Assembly (NCBI RefSeq): GCF_024707545.1
Contig: NZ_CP062229.1
Span: forward strand, 1,669,501 to 1,733,500
Length of the DNA stretch: 64,000 nt
Direction of reading: 5' to 3'
From: Mesorhizobium onobrychidis
GTDB lineage: Bacteria > Pseudomonadota > Alphaproteobacteria > Rhizobiales > Rhizobiaceae
Positions 25,289-35,050 of the stretch are shown piece by piece (the first letter of the stretch is position 1; the number at the start of each line of letters is the position of its first letter). Below the pieces are notes generated by a model, which searched no databases, was not told the DNA's origin, and was given only the letters and a program-made list of their open reading frames with translations. A program made the position numbers and the translations under genes.

Positions 25289-26119
25289 ATGGCACTGGCC
25301 GTAGTGAAGTCGGCAACAACGATGATGAGCCCGGACAAACCAAGGCCGATGGTGTCGATCGATTCGGTCACCATGTCCTTTGGCACCTTCATCGCCGTCC
25401 AGAATGTCAACCTGACTGTTGCGGATGGCGAGTTTCTGGCCATCGTCGGTCCGACGGGGTGCGGCAAGAGTACCATTCTCAACGCCATCGCCGGACTTCT
25501 GAAGCCGGCGAGCGGCACTGTCTCGATCGACGGAGCGCCGGTGCATGGCGTCCAGAACAACATCGGCTACCTTTTCCAGCAGGATGCGCTCCTTCCATGG
25601 AAGACGGCGCTCGAAAATGTCGAGCTCGGGCCGATGTTCAAGGGAACAGGCGCGAACGAAAGGCGCGAACAGTCCATGAAATGGCTCGCCAAGGTGGGCT
25701 TGAAGGGCTTTGAGCAACGCTACCCGCACCAGCTTTCGGGCGGCCAGCGCAAGCGTGTTCAGATGGCGCAGGCGCTGATTACCGGCCCGAAGGTGATCCT
25801 GATGGACGAGCCCTTCTCGGCGCTCGACATCCACACCCGCCACCTGATGCAGAACGAGCTGCTCGCGCTCTGGCAGGAGGAGCGCCGCGCGGTGGTGATG
25901 ATCACGCACGATCTCGAGGAAGCCATAGCGCTCGGCGACCGCGTGGTCGTCCTCGCTGCGGGGCCTTGCAGCCACGTGATCGACAGCTTCCCCGTCGATC
26001 TCGCCCGGCCGCGCGACGTCTCGGAAATCAAACTCGATCCGCGCTTCATGGATCTTTACCGCAATATCTGGTCGTCCCTGCGCGGCGAAGTGGAGAAAAG
26101 CTATGAACGCCATGACTGA
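25289..26119 (+). CDS. ABC transporter ATP-binding protein (SsuB/TauB-like)
   Basis: 276 aa. Walker A GPTGCGKST, signature LSGGQRKRVQMAQAL, Walker B VILMDEPFSALD, and an H-loop in MITHDLEEA. The start is set by AAGGAGGAAG before the Met at 25289; the frame upstream overlaps the binding protein gene. Its end overlaps the permease gene by 17 bp, so the two are co-translated. Confidence 0.93.
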   Translation: MALAVVKSATTMMSPDKPRPMVSIDSVTMSFGTFIAVQNVNLTVADGEFLAIVGPTGCGKSTILNAIAGLLKPASGTVSIDGAPVHGVQNNIGYLFQQDALLPWKTALENVELGPMFKGTGANERREQSMKWLAKVGLKGFEQRYPHQLSGGQRKRVQMAQALITGPKVILMDEPFSALDIHTRHLMQNELLALWQEERRAVVMITHDLEEAIALGDRVVVLAAGPCSHVIDSFPVDLARPRDVSEIKLDPRFMDLYRNIWSSLRGEVEKSYERHD

Positions 26120-26879
26120 ACGTATGATCCAGCTGGGACTGCTGGTCGTCATTGTCGGCGGGTGGCAGCTCGGCGTGGAAGCCGGAGTGATCGATGTCTT
26201 CTTCTTCCCTGCCCCCTTCGACATCATGAAGCAGATCGTGGCCTGGATCATCGACCCAGGCTTCTACAGGCACGTGTCGATCACGCTCACCGAGACGGTG
26301 CTCGGATACGTGATTGGTACCGCCCTCGGCGTGGCGGCCGGCGTCTGGCTAGGGCTTAGCCGTGGGGCCTATCGCATCCTCGACCCGTTCATAAAGGCGC
26401 TGAACGCCATCCCCCGCGTGGTGCTCGCTCCTATCTTTGTGCTCTGGCTCGGCCTCGGGCTGTGGTCGAAGGTGGCGCTATCGGTGACGCTGGTGTTCTT
26501 TATCACCTTCTTCAACGCCATGCAGGGCGTGCGGGAAGTCAACCCGGTGGTGCTGGCGAACGCGCGGATCCTCGGCGCCAAGCGCTCAAGCCTGCTGACC
26601 CACGTCTACTTCCCGGCCGCGGCCAGCTGGATCCTATCGTCGCTGCGCACCTCGGTCGGCTTCGCGGTAGTCGGCGCGATCATCGGCGAATACCTTGGCG
26701 CCTCCGCCGGCCTTGGCTATCTGATTGCCCAGGCGGAAGGCAACTTCGATGCGGTCGGCGTCTTCGCCGGCATTATGATCCTCGCGATGTTCGTGCTGAT
26801 CATCGACCGCATCCTCGACATCATCGAGGCCCGTCTGATCAAGTGGAGCCCGCATTCGACCGAGAGCCGGGCCACCTGA
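26103..26879 (+). CDS. ABC transporter permease (SsuC/TauC-like)
   Basis: 258 aa with about six membrane helices. The family motif lies at residues about 140-165: VLANARILGAKRSSLLTHVY (the EAA-like loop contacting the ATPase). It is the last transporter gene. The 196 bp before the lyase-like genes contain no recognisable gene. Confidence 0.92.
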   Translation: MNAMTERMIQLGLLVVIVGGWQLGVEAGVIDVFFFPAPFDIMKQIVAWIIDPGFYRHVSITLTETVLGYVIGTALGVAAGVWLGLSRGAYRILDPFIKALNAIPRVVLAPIFVLWLGLGLWSKVALSVTLVFFITFFNAMQGVREVNPVVLANARILGAKRSSLLTHVYFPAAASWILSSLRTSVGFAVVGAIIGEYLGASAGLGYLIAQAEGNFDAVGVFAGIMILAMFVLIIDRILDIIEARLIKWSPHSTESRAT

Positions 26880-27075
26880 CGGGTGCCGAAGGCCGGTCGG
26901 CAATGATGCCGGCCGGCGACCAAGGTGACGACGGAACTGAGGCTAGCCGGGCGCTTGTTGCCGCGAGCGTCTGAGCCTAACCTGGTCGCTCCATCGACCT
27001 GGGCAAATTCGTAAATTGAGTGCCCATCAGATCAAGCGACCGAACCACGCGCCTCGGTCATTGGGGAGAACGGCT

Positions 27076-28359
27076 ATGCACCTCAACGGCATGCTTTATG
27101 GGTCGAGGCTGCTCGGCCACGTCGACTTCCCCGCGTCCGAGGTGCACGGGCCCGACGCTGGCGAAGACGCGATCCAGGACCTGATCGCCCGCCACGGCCT
27201 GATCTTCGTCAAGCCGGTCTTCCGCGGCGGCGTCGGCAAGAAGGGCAAGGCGGGACTAATCGGCAAGGCGCGCGACCTCAAGACCGCGCTCGCCGAAAAG
27301 GAGCGGCTCTACTTCGCCGAGCACCGCCACGGCAACGCCTTCGCCAAGGCGAACGGCGTGACCTTCGAGGCCGGCATTCCCGCCGAGCACGAGGTCTATT
27401 TCGCCATCACCGACGACACGCATTTCCGCGCGCCGACCATGACGCTGACCCACCGCGGCGGCGTGGAAATCGAGGATCTCGATAAATCCGATATCGCCAC
27501 TGTGCCCTTCGAGGCGCTCACGGGACTCAAGGCCTTCGTGGTGGCGAACGCGCTGACGGACATTGGCGCGCCGCGGGAGATCATCTCGCCGCTGGTGCAG
27601 CACCTGCCGAAGCTCTGGGAGCTGATGCACCACTACGGCATGACGACGCTTGAGTTGAACCCGATCCGCATGCGTCCCGGGCGCGACGGGCGGTTGACGC
27701 CGGTGGCCTGCGACTTCAAGTGCGGGTTCGACCGCGACGATCCGCGCGTGGGTCGGCTCGGGCTGCCAGACCAGCTGTTCGCGGCAGACATCTCTGCCTT
27801 CGAGCAGGAGGTGAACCAACTCCGCACCCACCAGGGCCAGTCGGACGTCTTCGTGATCAACAAGAGCGGCACCATCCTTGCCCCGACCTTCGGCGGCGGC
27901 GCCAACAGCCTCGTCACCGAGGTGCTGGGCGAGGCGGCGATCATCTCGTCGGACTTCGGCGGCAACCCGCCCTACGAGAAGATGAAGGCGGTGGCCTCGA
28001 TCTGCTACCGGCACTTCCTCGCCCAGACCAACGTGCTCTTCATCATCGGCGGCAAGTCGAACAACACCGACATCCTCGAGACCTTCCGCGGCATGGGCGA
28101 CGCGCTGCGCGAATATTTCGCCGCGCACGGGCCGACGCCGCTCTACGTCGTCGTAGGACGCGGCGGTCCGAACCTGGTGCGCGGTATGGGCAACCTCGCC
28201 GAGACGCTGGAGTCCCTCGGCCTGCCCTACCGCTTCTTCGGCTTCGACAGCGCGATCTCCGAGGTTGTGAACTACGCCAAGCGCGTCGACACGTGGATGC
28301 GCGCCGGCGGCCGCGACGAGATCGCCGCTACCCTGGGGCTCAAGGCCGCGGCGGCCTGA
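27076..28359 (+). CDS. ATP-citrate-lyase-like small subunit (ATP-grasp plus citrate-binding domains)
   Basis: 427 aa. The ATP-grasp part has FVKPVFRGGVGKKGKAGLIG (about residues 46-65), THRGGVEIEDLD, and LELNPIRM near residue 195. The citrate-binding-type part has INKSGTILAPTFGGGANSLV and later VLFIIGGKSNNTDILETFRG, which parallels IGGSIANFTN in ATP-citrate lyase. This matches AclB of two-subunit ATP-citrate lyases and citryl-CoA synthetase beta. It would bind ATP and the acid substrate. GGGGAGAA precedes the Met at 27076. The large subunit follows 12 bp later. Confidence 0.82.
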   Translation: MHLNGMLYGSRLLGHVDFPASEVHGPDAGEDAIQDLIARHGLIFVKPVFRGGVGKKGKAGLIGKARDLKTALAEKERLYFAEHRHGNAFAKANGVTFEAGIPAEHEVYFAITDDTHFRAPTMTLTHRGGVEIEDLDKSDIATVPFEALTGLKAFVVANALTDIGAPREIISPLVQHLPKLWELMHHYGMTTLELNPIRMRPGRDGRLTPVACDFKCGFDRDDPRVGRLGLPDQLFAADISAFEQEVNQLRTHQGQSDVFVINKSGTILAPTFGGGANSLVTEVLGEAAIISSDFGGNPPYEKMKAVASICYRHFLAQTNVLFIIGGKSNNTDILETFRGMGDALREYFAAHGPTPLYVVVGRGGPNLVRGMGNLAETLESLGLPYRFFGFDSAISEVVNYAKRVDTWMRAGGRDEIAATLGLKAAAA

Positions 28360-28371
28360 GGGAGGACGGAC

Positions 28372-31083
28372 ATGTATCACAAGGGCATTGAAGGCTTTCC
28401 CTATTTCCTCGGCCTCCGGTCACTGGCCGATATCGCGACCCGCGACGACCGGGTCTGCGTACTCAACATCCTCGGCGGCGAGTCGCGCACGGTCACACCG
28501 ACCAGCCACGCCTTTTCCGGCGGCAACGTGGTCTTCGGCACCTCGCCCGGCCGCGGCGGGCAGGTGCTGAAGACGCCCGTGGGCGATATCCCGGTCTACA
28601 ACAACGTGCGCGAGGGGCTCGACGCCGGCCACGCCTTCGATACCGGCGTCGTCTACCTGCCGCCGTCGGGCGTGCGCGACGGCGTGGCCGAGCTCGTGCG
28701 GGTGAACCCGGGCTTGCGCAAGATCGTCATCATCACCGAGAAGATCTCCGTGCACGACGCCCGCGAGATTCGGGCGATGGCTCAGGCGAACGGCATCGAC
28801 ATCATCGGCGGCAACTGCCTCGGCGTCGCCGATTCGTGGAACCGCGTGCGCATCGGCGGCGCGCTCGGCGGCGACAAGCCAGAGGAGTCGCTGCTCAAAG
28901 GTTCGGTCGCGATCTTCTCGAACTCCGGCGGCTTCACCACGACGATCGCCCAGTATCTCGCCACTGCGGGCTGGGGCACGACGACGCTCGTCTCCTCCGG
29001 CAAGGACGTTTACATCCACTACGCCGCGCCCGACTTCGCCCACGCCTTCGGCAACGACGACCGTTCCAAGGCGGCGGTGCTCTATGCCGAACCCGGCGGC
29101 TACTACGAGCAGGGCATCGACTGGACGAAGCCCGTCGTCGCCTGCGTCGTCGGCCGCTGGAAGTCGAAGCTGACCCGTGCCGTCGGGCATGCCGGCGCTA
29201 TGGCCGGCTCGGGCGACAGCGCCGAGGACAAGGAGCGCTGGTTCATGGAGGTCTTCGGCGTGCCTAGCCTCTTCACGCCCGAGAACCCGGTCGTGTCCGC
29301 GAAGGGCGCCGTCGTCACCAACATCGCCGACATCCCCGCCGCCCTCACCGCGGTGATGGCGCTCAACGGCGCCGCGCCCGACTTCGCGCCGCGTGGGGAC
29401 CTCGCGCTGAAGCCCTGGGTCGCCAACGACCAGGGCCTGCGGCTGCCGCCCGAACTCGCCATGCCGGCCGTCACCGCGCCCGAGCCCTACGCCGGCCAGA
29501 TCGCCGCGCTCGGCGCCCAGGTCGGGGCGGTGGTCGCGCGGCAGAACATGAAGGACAAGTCCGGCGCGTCGGTCATGGACCCGAAAACCCAGGTGACGAG
29601 CGTGCACGGCCATTCAGTGCTCGATCTCGCGCTTGAGCCGCTGGAGGCGACCTTCGCCCTGCCGCTCGTGCACGAGATCGCCACCGAGAACGACCGGGCG
29701 ATGCTCGACGTCGCGGTCGCAGCCGAGGTCAACCTCGTCGGCGACCCGATCCTCGTCGCCGCCGACGCGGCGCGGGAGGCCGGCAATGCTCCGAATGCGG
29801 TGATGGCAACCGCCGCCGCCATCGTCGGGCCGAAACGCGTGGAGCGGGCGCTCGGCTGCACCCGGGCACTGATCGGGCTCTTCGCCCATTCGGGCCTCAG
29901 GGACGGGCGCGACGAGGAATTCGACGCCTCCGGGATTGTCTGTGACGATGCCACCCGGGCGCTGTTCCTGGCCACCGAGGCCGAGGCCGCCGACCCGCGT
30001 CCAGAGGCGATGCTCGCGGCGATCGCAGCCCGCGGCGGCAGGTCGGCGTTCCTGAAGTTCCTTGGAGGCCTGGGCGGCCGGTTGTCGCGGGACGCAATTC
30101 TCGCGGCCATCGCCACGACGATCGCCTGGGGGCCGCTGATGCGCAAGCGCATCTCGCGCCTTACCGCCGAGACACTGCCCTGGTACCTGCGGCTCTATGG
30201 CGTCATGGTCGGCGCGACAATCCCCGGCGAGCACCACCGGTCGGGCTCGCTATGGGGCATCCCACGCGACGAGCGCTTTGGGCAATGGACGATGGCCGAC
30301 CTCTGCTTCCTCGCCATGACTGGAAAGAAGCCCACCCCCGAGGAGGCGCTGCCGCTGCAGATGCTCGTCGGGCTCCTGATTTCGAACGGCCCTGGGTCGA
30401 TCTCGGCTCAGGGTGCCAAGGGCGCGGTCTCGGCGGACGGGCCACAGACGCCCGCGCGCGTGCAGATCAACAAAGCGATGGTCGGCTTCCTTACCCATAC
30501 CGGCTACAGCCACGGCGGCAACGGCTTCGAGGGCATGGCCTTCCTGCTCGAGCAATTCAAGGACGCCGGGCTGACCGACCCCTCCGATCCAGCCCACGGC
30601 CTCGACCTGAAGGCGATGGCGACGGCGTTCGCGCGCACGTACCGCCGCGAGAAGGCCCAGGCCAAGGAGCTCGGCACTGAGGTCCGCGCGCTCCCCGGCG
30701 TCCATCACCCGGTCTTCAAAGGCAAGCCCGTCAACCACGATCCGCGCGAGCGCTTCATCGCGGAATTCATGGCGCGGCAAGGAAAGTACAACGTCTTCCA
30801 CGCCTTCTACCGCGAGCTCGTCCAGGCACTCCACGATCAGGGGGCCTCGCCTTACGTTTTCTGCGTCAACGTTGACGCGGTAATTGCGGCGCTGCTGCTG
30901 GCGCTGCTGTGGAAGGACTTCAAGTCCGGCACCCTGACCGAGCGCGACCTGGAGACCGCTGCCTTCACCGTCTTCCTATACGGTCGCATGATCGGCGCGG
31001 CCGCCGAGATCGACGACCACCTGAACCGCGGCCGCAACATGGACACCCGCACCCCCCCGCCCGCCTGCGGCTTCGTGGTCTGA
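28372..31083 (+). CDS. ATP-citrate-lyase-like large subunit (CoA ligase plus citrate-synthase-like domain)
   Basis: 903 aa, about 300 residues longer than known bacterial AclA. Residues 1-330 are the CoA-binding and ligase part: FGTSPGRGGQVLKTP, IFSNSGGFTTTIAQ, and the phosphohistidine motif VGHAGAMAGSG near residue 275. The C-terminal 250 residues are citrate-synthase/citryl-CoA-lyase-like: SNGPGSISAQGAKG, PGVHHPVFKG, CVNVDAVIAALL and GRMIGAAAEIDDHLNRGR. Where the lyase has DHGP with its first catalytic His, this protein has SNGP; the second His and the Asp appear kept. The middle 300 residues (about 345-640) are an extra helical segment. GGGAGGAC precedes the ATG. Confidence 0.8.
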   Translation: MYHKGIEGFPYFLGLRSLADIATRDDRVCVLNILGGESRTVTPTSHAFSGGNVVFGTSPGRGGQVLKTPVGDIPVYNNVREGLDAGHAFDTGVVYLPPSGVRDGVAELVRVNPGLRKIVIITEKISVHDAREIRAMAQANGIDIIGGNCLGVADSWNRVRIGGALGGDKPEESLLKGSVAIFSNSGGFTTTIAQYLATAGWGTTTLVSSGKDVYIHYAAPDFAHAFGNDDRSKAAVLYAEPGGYYEQGIDWTKPVVACVVGRWKSKLTRAVGHAGAMAGSGDSAEDKERWFMEVFGVPSLFTPENPVVSAKGAVVTNIADIPAALTAVMALNGAAPDFAPRGDLALKPWVANDQGLRLPPELAMPAVTAPEPYAGQIAALGAQVGAVVARQNMKDKSGASVMDPKTQVTSVHGHSVLDLALEPLEATFALPLVHEIATENDRAMLDVAVAAEVNLVGDPILVAADAAREAGNAPNAVMATAAAIVGPKRVERALGCTRALIGLFAHSGLRDGRDEEFDASGIVCDDATRALFLATEAEAADPRPEAMLAAIAARGGRSAFLKFLGGLGGRLSRDAILAAIATTIAWGPLMRKRISRLTAETLPWYLRLYGVMVGATIPGEHHRSGSLWGIPRDERFGQWTMADLCFLAMTGKKPTPEEALPLQMLVGLLISNGPGSISAQGAKGAVSADGPQTPARVQINKAMVGFLTHTGYSHGGNGFEGMAFLLEQFKDAGLTDPSDPAHGLDLKAMATAFARTYRREKAQAKELGTEVRALPGVHHPVFKGKPVNHDPRERFIAEFMARQGKYNVFHAFYRELVQALHDQGASPYVFCVNVDAVIAALLLALLWKDFKSGTLTERDLETAAFTVFLYGRMIGAAAEIDDHLNRGRNMDTRTPPPACGFVV

Positions 31084-31188
31084 TGGCGACCCCGCCCGCC
31101 ACCAGCCCGCGGTCCGCACCATCGCGATGCCGCCGCCAATTTTGCGTGAAGCGGTCCGCGTGGTGCAGGGTGGGGCAAGAAGGATGGT

Positions 31189-32388
31189 TCAGTCAAAGAA
31201 GCCCGCATCCTCTTCCCTGAGATACTTCCTGGCTGCTTCGGTGTCGATATCGAGGCCCAGCCCCGGCGCTTCCAGCAGGTCCACCATGCTGTCCTTCACG
31301 ATCTGCGACGGCAGGCCGATTACGAGGTCCTCCCACCAGGGGTCGGAGGCGCTCGGGTATTCGAAGGCGATGTAGTTGGCGGGCAAGGAGGCGCAGACAT
31401 TGATCAACGCGCCGAGGCCGAGCAGGCCGTTCGCCGTGCCGTGCGGCGCCATCAGGATCGAGTGCATATGGGCGTGCTCGGCTACCCATTTCAGCTCGGC
31501 GATGCCACCGACGTCGGCCGGGTCCGGACCGATGATACGGACCGCCTGCGTTTCGATCAGCTCCTTGAAATTATGGCGCAGGTAGATCTGCTCGCCGGTA
31601 TGGATTGGCGTCGAGGTGGAGGTGGTCAGCTCCCGATAAGCCTGCGGATTGACCCACGGCACATAGTCGCCAGTCAGCATGTCCTCGAGCCACATCAAAT
31701 TGTACTTCTCGACCGCGCGGGCAAACTTGATCGCATCGGGCAGCATCCAGCCGGGGCCGCAGTCGAGCGCCAGGCTGACCTTGTCGCCCAGCACTTCCTT
31801 CATCGCGATCACGCAGTCGAGCATGTGATTGAAACCGCGCTCGCTGATCACGCCTTGATCCATGGCGCCGTGATAGCCGGCCTTTTTCTGCGTCACGCCG
31901 TAATGGAAGCCCTCGATGGTGTCCTTCATGTTGGAGTGGAACGAGATTCCTTGCTTGATCATGAAGAAGTTCTGCGGCTGCTCCATCATCCATTTGACGT
32001 CAGCGGCGTAATCCTCCGGCCGGTCGCCAGTGCGTTTCTGGCGGATCGAGCCGTTATAGACGCGCACCTTGTCGCGCACCTTGCCGCCGAGCAGTTTGTA
32101 GGCCGGCACGCCTGCGGCCTTGCCGGCAATGTCCCACAGCGCATGCTCGATAGCGCTTACCGCCGCGCCATAGGGCTTGAAAGAGCCGCGTTGGCGGATC
32201 TTCAGCATCACGCGCTCGACGTCGGTCGGGTCCTCGCCGATCAGCGCCTCGCGAAAATGCAGGACCCAAGGCTTGAGGTAGCGCTTGGTGTACTCGACCT
32301 CGCCCAGGCCATAGAGGCCCTCGTCGGTGACGACGCGAACGATGGGGTGCTTGCCAATGACGGCACAGCGGAGATCGGTGATCTTCAT
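31189..32388 (-). CDS. Enolase-superfamily (mandelate racemase/MLE) sugar-acid dehydratase 1
   Basis: 399 aa, normal for the superfamily. The N-terminal capping domain ends with AIEHALWDIAGKAAGVPAYK. The barrel has metal ligands in LALDCGPGW (Asp), WLEDML (Glu) and HTGEQIYL (Glu), plus a catalytic His candidate in MAPHGTANG. These enzymes dehydrate sugar acids to 2-keto-3-deoxy acids. It is the last gene of a reverse-strand run behind two other dehydratases and downstream of the GntR gene. The exact sugar acid is unknown. Confidence 0.88.
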   Translation of the reverse strand: MKITDLRCAVIGKHPIVRVVTDEGLYGLGEVEYTKRYLKPWVLHFREALIGEDPTDVERVMLKIRQRGSFKPYGAAVSAIEHALWDIAGKAAGVPAYKLLGGKVRDKVRVYNGSIRQKRTGDRPEDYAADVKWMMEQPQNFFMIKQGISFHSNMKDTIEGFHYGVTQKKAGYHGAMDQGVISERGFNHMLDCVIAMKEVLGDKVSLALDCGPGWMLPDAIKFARAVEKYNLMWLEDMLTGDYVPWVNPQAYRELTTSTSTPIHTGEQIYLRHNFKELIETQAVRIIGPDPADVGGIAELKWVAEHAHMHSILMAPHGTANGLLGLGALINVCASLPANYIAFEYPSASDPWWEDLVIGLPSQIVKDSMVDLLEAPGLGLDIDTEAARKYLREEDAGFFD

Positions 32389-32405
32389 CTTCGGTTCTTT
32401 TCGCC

Positions 32406-33767
32406 TCAGCTCCAGGTGCGATCCCAGGAATACTCGTTGTCCCAGTGATCCGTGGGCTGCCAGATGCCGGTGACACCCGGCTGCAGATGCTGAGAGATCA
32501 CCTCGTCGACGACGTCGTCAATCCCCAGGCCCGGCTTGTCGGGAACAGTGATAAAGCCGTCCTTCACGAGCGGCTTGGGGACGCCGGTGACGATATCGTC
32601 CCACCAGTCGACATCGGCAGAGTGGTATTCGAGCGCCATGAAGTTTTCGGTCGCGGTCGCGACATGTGCCGCGGCCATTGCGGCGATTGGACTTTCGGCC
32701 ATATGGATCGCCATAGCGACGCCGTGGTCCTGCGCCATGTCGCCGATCTTCTTGGTCTCGAGGATGCCCCCGCTGGTGAGCAGGTCTGGGTGGATAACGG
32801 AAAGGCCGCCGCTCTTGAGCAGAGGCTCGAAGCCCTCCTTGAGGTAGATGTCCTCGCCGGTGCAGATCGGCACCGTGGTGGCGTCCTGCAGTTGTCGGTA
32901 CTGCTCGGTGTACTGCCATGGGATCACATCCTCGAGCCAGGCTGGCACATATCTTTCAATCCGCCTGGCGAGGCGAATACCGTTCTGCAGCGAGATGTGG
33001 CCGATGTGGTCGATGGCGAGCGGAATATCCATGCCGATAACGTCGCGAACCTCGGCAATGTACTGCTCAAGCAAGTCGAGGCCCTTGTCGGAAAAGTGGA
33101 GACCGGTAAACGGGTGGGGGACGTTATGCAAATCGTAGGCGGCGTTGCGGGCGCGTCGCTCTTCAAGAGTCTTGATCGGGCCGCGGCCGGGCTGGACGCG
33201 GTACCCCTCAAGTGAGCCGGCAGGAGACACGACCGCACCGGGTACATCGGCGATCTGCATCAGCCCCAGATCCATCTTGAGGAAGGTGAAGCCGAGCGCC
33301 ATGCGCTGCTTGAGGCGCTTGCCGGTCTCGGTGCCGCTCGGCACGGTAGCGTCGGTATCGCAATAGAGGCGCACCTTCTCGCGAAACCGGCCGCCGAGCA
33401 TCTGGTAGATCGGCACGCCATAGGCCTTGCCGGCGAGATCCCACAACGCGATTTCGACCGCCGAGACGCCACCGCCTTGCCGGCCGTGTCCGCCGAACTG
33501 CTTGATCCGGCGAAACAGGCGATCGATGTCGCAAGGGTTCTCGCCAAGCAACCGGCTCTTCAGCATCAGCGCGTAGGTGGCGCTGGCGCCGTCGCGCACC
33601 TCGCCAAGCCCGACGATGCCCTGGTTGGTATAAATCTTGAGCAGCGCTGAGGTGAACGGCGCGCCGACGATTTCGGCCACCCGCATGTCGGTGATGCGAA
33701 GCTGAGATGGCTTAGAGTTCGCGTTCACCCGATTGAGCGCCTCGTCGGCGCCACCCGTCTTTGGCAT
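32406..33767 (-). CDS. Enolase-superfamily sugar-acid dehydratase 2
   Basis: 453 aa, longer than its neighbours owing to an N-terminal extension of about 25 residues and an insert around residues 175-215. Metal ligands appear in [16 protein letters not shown] and CTGEDIYL; the capping-domain motif is [20 protein letters not shown]. After the third ligand come [10 protein letters not shown] and the HMAESP segment. The C-terminus is rich in Trp and Asp. It lies 17 bp upstream of dehydratase 1 and is probably co-transcribed. The true start might be the internal [10 protein letters not shown]. Confidence 0.86.
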   Translation of the reverse strand: MPKTGGADEALNRVNANSKPSQLRITDMRVAEIVGAPFTSALLKIYTNQGIVGLGEVRDGASATYALMLKSRLLGENPCDIDRLFRRIKQFGGHGRQGGGVSAVEIALWDLAGKAYGVPIYQMLGGRFREKVRLYCDTDATVPSGTETGKRLKQRMALGFTFLKMDLGLMQIADVPGAVVSPAGSLEGYRVQPGRGPIKTLEERRARNAAYDLHNVPHPFTGLHFSDKGLDLLEQYIAEVRDVIGMDIPLAIDHIGHISLQNGIRLARRIERYVPAWLEDVIPWQYTEQYRQLQDATTVPICTGEDIYLKEGFEPLLKSGGLSVIHPDLLTSGGILETKKIGDMAQDHGVAMAIHMAESPIAAMAAAHVATATENFMALEYHSADVDWWDDIVTGVPKPLVKDGFITVPDKPGLGIDDVVDEVISQHLQPGVTGIWQPTDHWDNEYSWDRTWS

Positions 33768-33830
33768 GACTTATCCTCGTTCTGGTCGGCGGGGCTTGTC
33801 GCCCGCACGCTGTGCCGGCATAGAGCGTTG

Positions 33831-34997
33831 CTAGCCCAGCTCAATCTCATGGGCCTGCAGGTAGTCGCGGTTCATCTCAATACCGAGACCAGGCCTCGAC
33901 GTCAGCTTGAGGCTGCCGTTCGAATTGTCGAGTGGTCTGTCGATGAGGTGATCGTATTTGCCCAGGTTCCACTCCGACGTTTCGAGCTTGTAGAAGTTAG
34001 GAACGGTCATCATCACCTGGGCTCCCGCAACCAGGTTGATCGGCCCCGCGGCGTCATGCGGCGAGACCGGGATGTAATAGGCTTCGCATAGGGCAGAAAT
34101 CTTCTTGAGTTCGGTAATGCCGCCGGTCCAGGTGACGTCAGGCATGATGTAGTCAGCGAGCCTGTTCTCGAGTACCGGCACGAAATCCCACTTCGTGTGG
34201 CCGCGCTCGCCCCACGAGATAGCGGCACTGACCTTCTCACGCACCTGCTTGAGGGCGTTAAGGCTCTCGGGCGGGCACGGCTCCTCAAACCAGTCGATCT
34301 GGCCGGCTTCCTCGAGGCTCCGACAGAGGCGAATGGCGGTGGGGACGTCGAAGCGGCCATGCGCATCGATGAGAATGTCTACATCAGGCCCCGCCGTTTC
34401 GCGGATCAGAGCCGTGAGTTCGGCGGCTTCGCGCTCGTCCTTGCGGGTCATGCTGCCATCGAGGTAGCCGTCTCGCTGTTCGCGGGGCAGGCCATCGGCG
34501 CTGCGGCCCTGGTGGGGGTAAGGATCGAACTTGAGCGCGGTGTGTCCAGACTCGACGATGTCCAAAATTTCGCGGACCACAGCCTCCTTGCTGGTGAATT
34601 TGGCCTGGTTGGGATGGGTGTAGAGTGCGATTTCATCGCGTACTGGCCCGCCCAGCAGCTCGTAAATCGGCCTACCGAGGACTTTGCCCCGGATATCCCA
34701 GAGGGCTATATCGATGGCGCTCACGCATTCGACGGCCGCGCCGCGGCTGCCCATGTAGGTGAAGCTGCGGAAAATCTTGTGCCAGAGATGCTCGATGCGC
34801 GCTGGATCCTCGCCTGTCACGGCGACACCGATCTGCCGCAGGATCGTGCAGAGAGCGCGGTTGGCGAGCTTTGTAGTAGTGGTGATCTCTCCCCAGCCAC
34901 TCACCCCCTCGTCGGTCGTCACTTCGACGAACAGGAACTCTCCCCAATAAGAAGCATCGGACTTGATCAGCCACGGCCGAATGCTCGTGATTTTCAT
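33831..34997 (-). CDS. Enolase-superfamily sugar-acid dehydratase 3
   Basis: 388 aa. MKITSIRPWLIKSDASYWGE opens the capping domain, and SAIDIALWDIRGKVLGRPIY is the domain junction. Metal ligands occur in ILIDAHGRF, WFEEPCPP and ISWGERGH, with His in VSPHDAAGPI as in galactonate-dehydratase-like members. It is the first of three dehydratase genes downstream of the GntR gene on this strand, 63 bp before dehydratase 2. Confidence 0.88.
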   Translation of the reverse strand: MKITSIRPWLIKSDASYWGEFLFVEVTTDEGVSGWGEITTTTKLANRALCTILRQIGVAVTGEDPARIEHLWHKIFRSFTYMGSRGAAVECVSAIDIALWDIRGKVLGRPIYELLGGPVRDEIALYTHPNQAKFTSKEAVVREILDIVESGHTALKFDPYPHQGRSADGLPREQRDGYLDGSMTRKDEREAAELTALIRETAGPDVDILIDAHGRFDVPTAIRLCRSLEEAGQIDWFEEPCPPESLNALKQVREKVSAAISWGERGHTKWDFVPVLENRLADYIMPDVTWTGGITELKKISALCEAYYIPVSPHDAAGPINLVAGAQVMMTVPNFYKLETSEWNLGKYDHLIDRPLDNSNGSLKLTSRPGLGIEMNRDYLQAHEIELG

Positions 34998-35050
34998 CTC
35001 AATTCCTTTATCTGAAATGGTCAGGCTAACGATGTTCGAGACTGGACATT

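Noticed and set aside
23275..25563. A 762-codon reverse-strand open frame
   Set aside because: It runs antisense through the PrpF-like and substrate-binding protein genes, which have clear motifs and ribosome sites. Long antisense frames are common in high-GC coding DNA.
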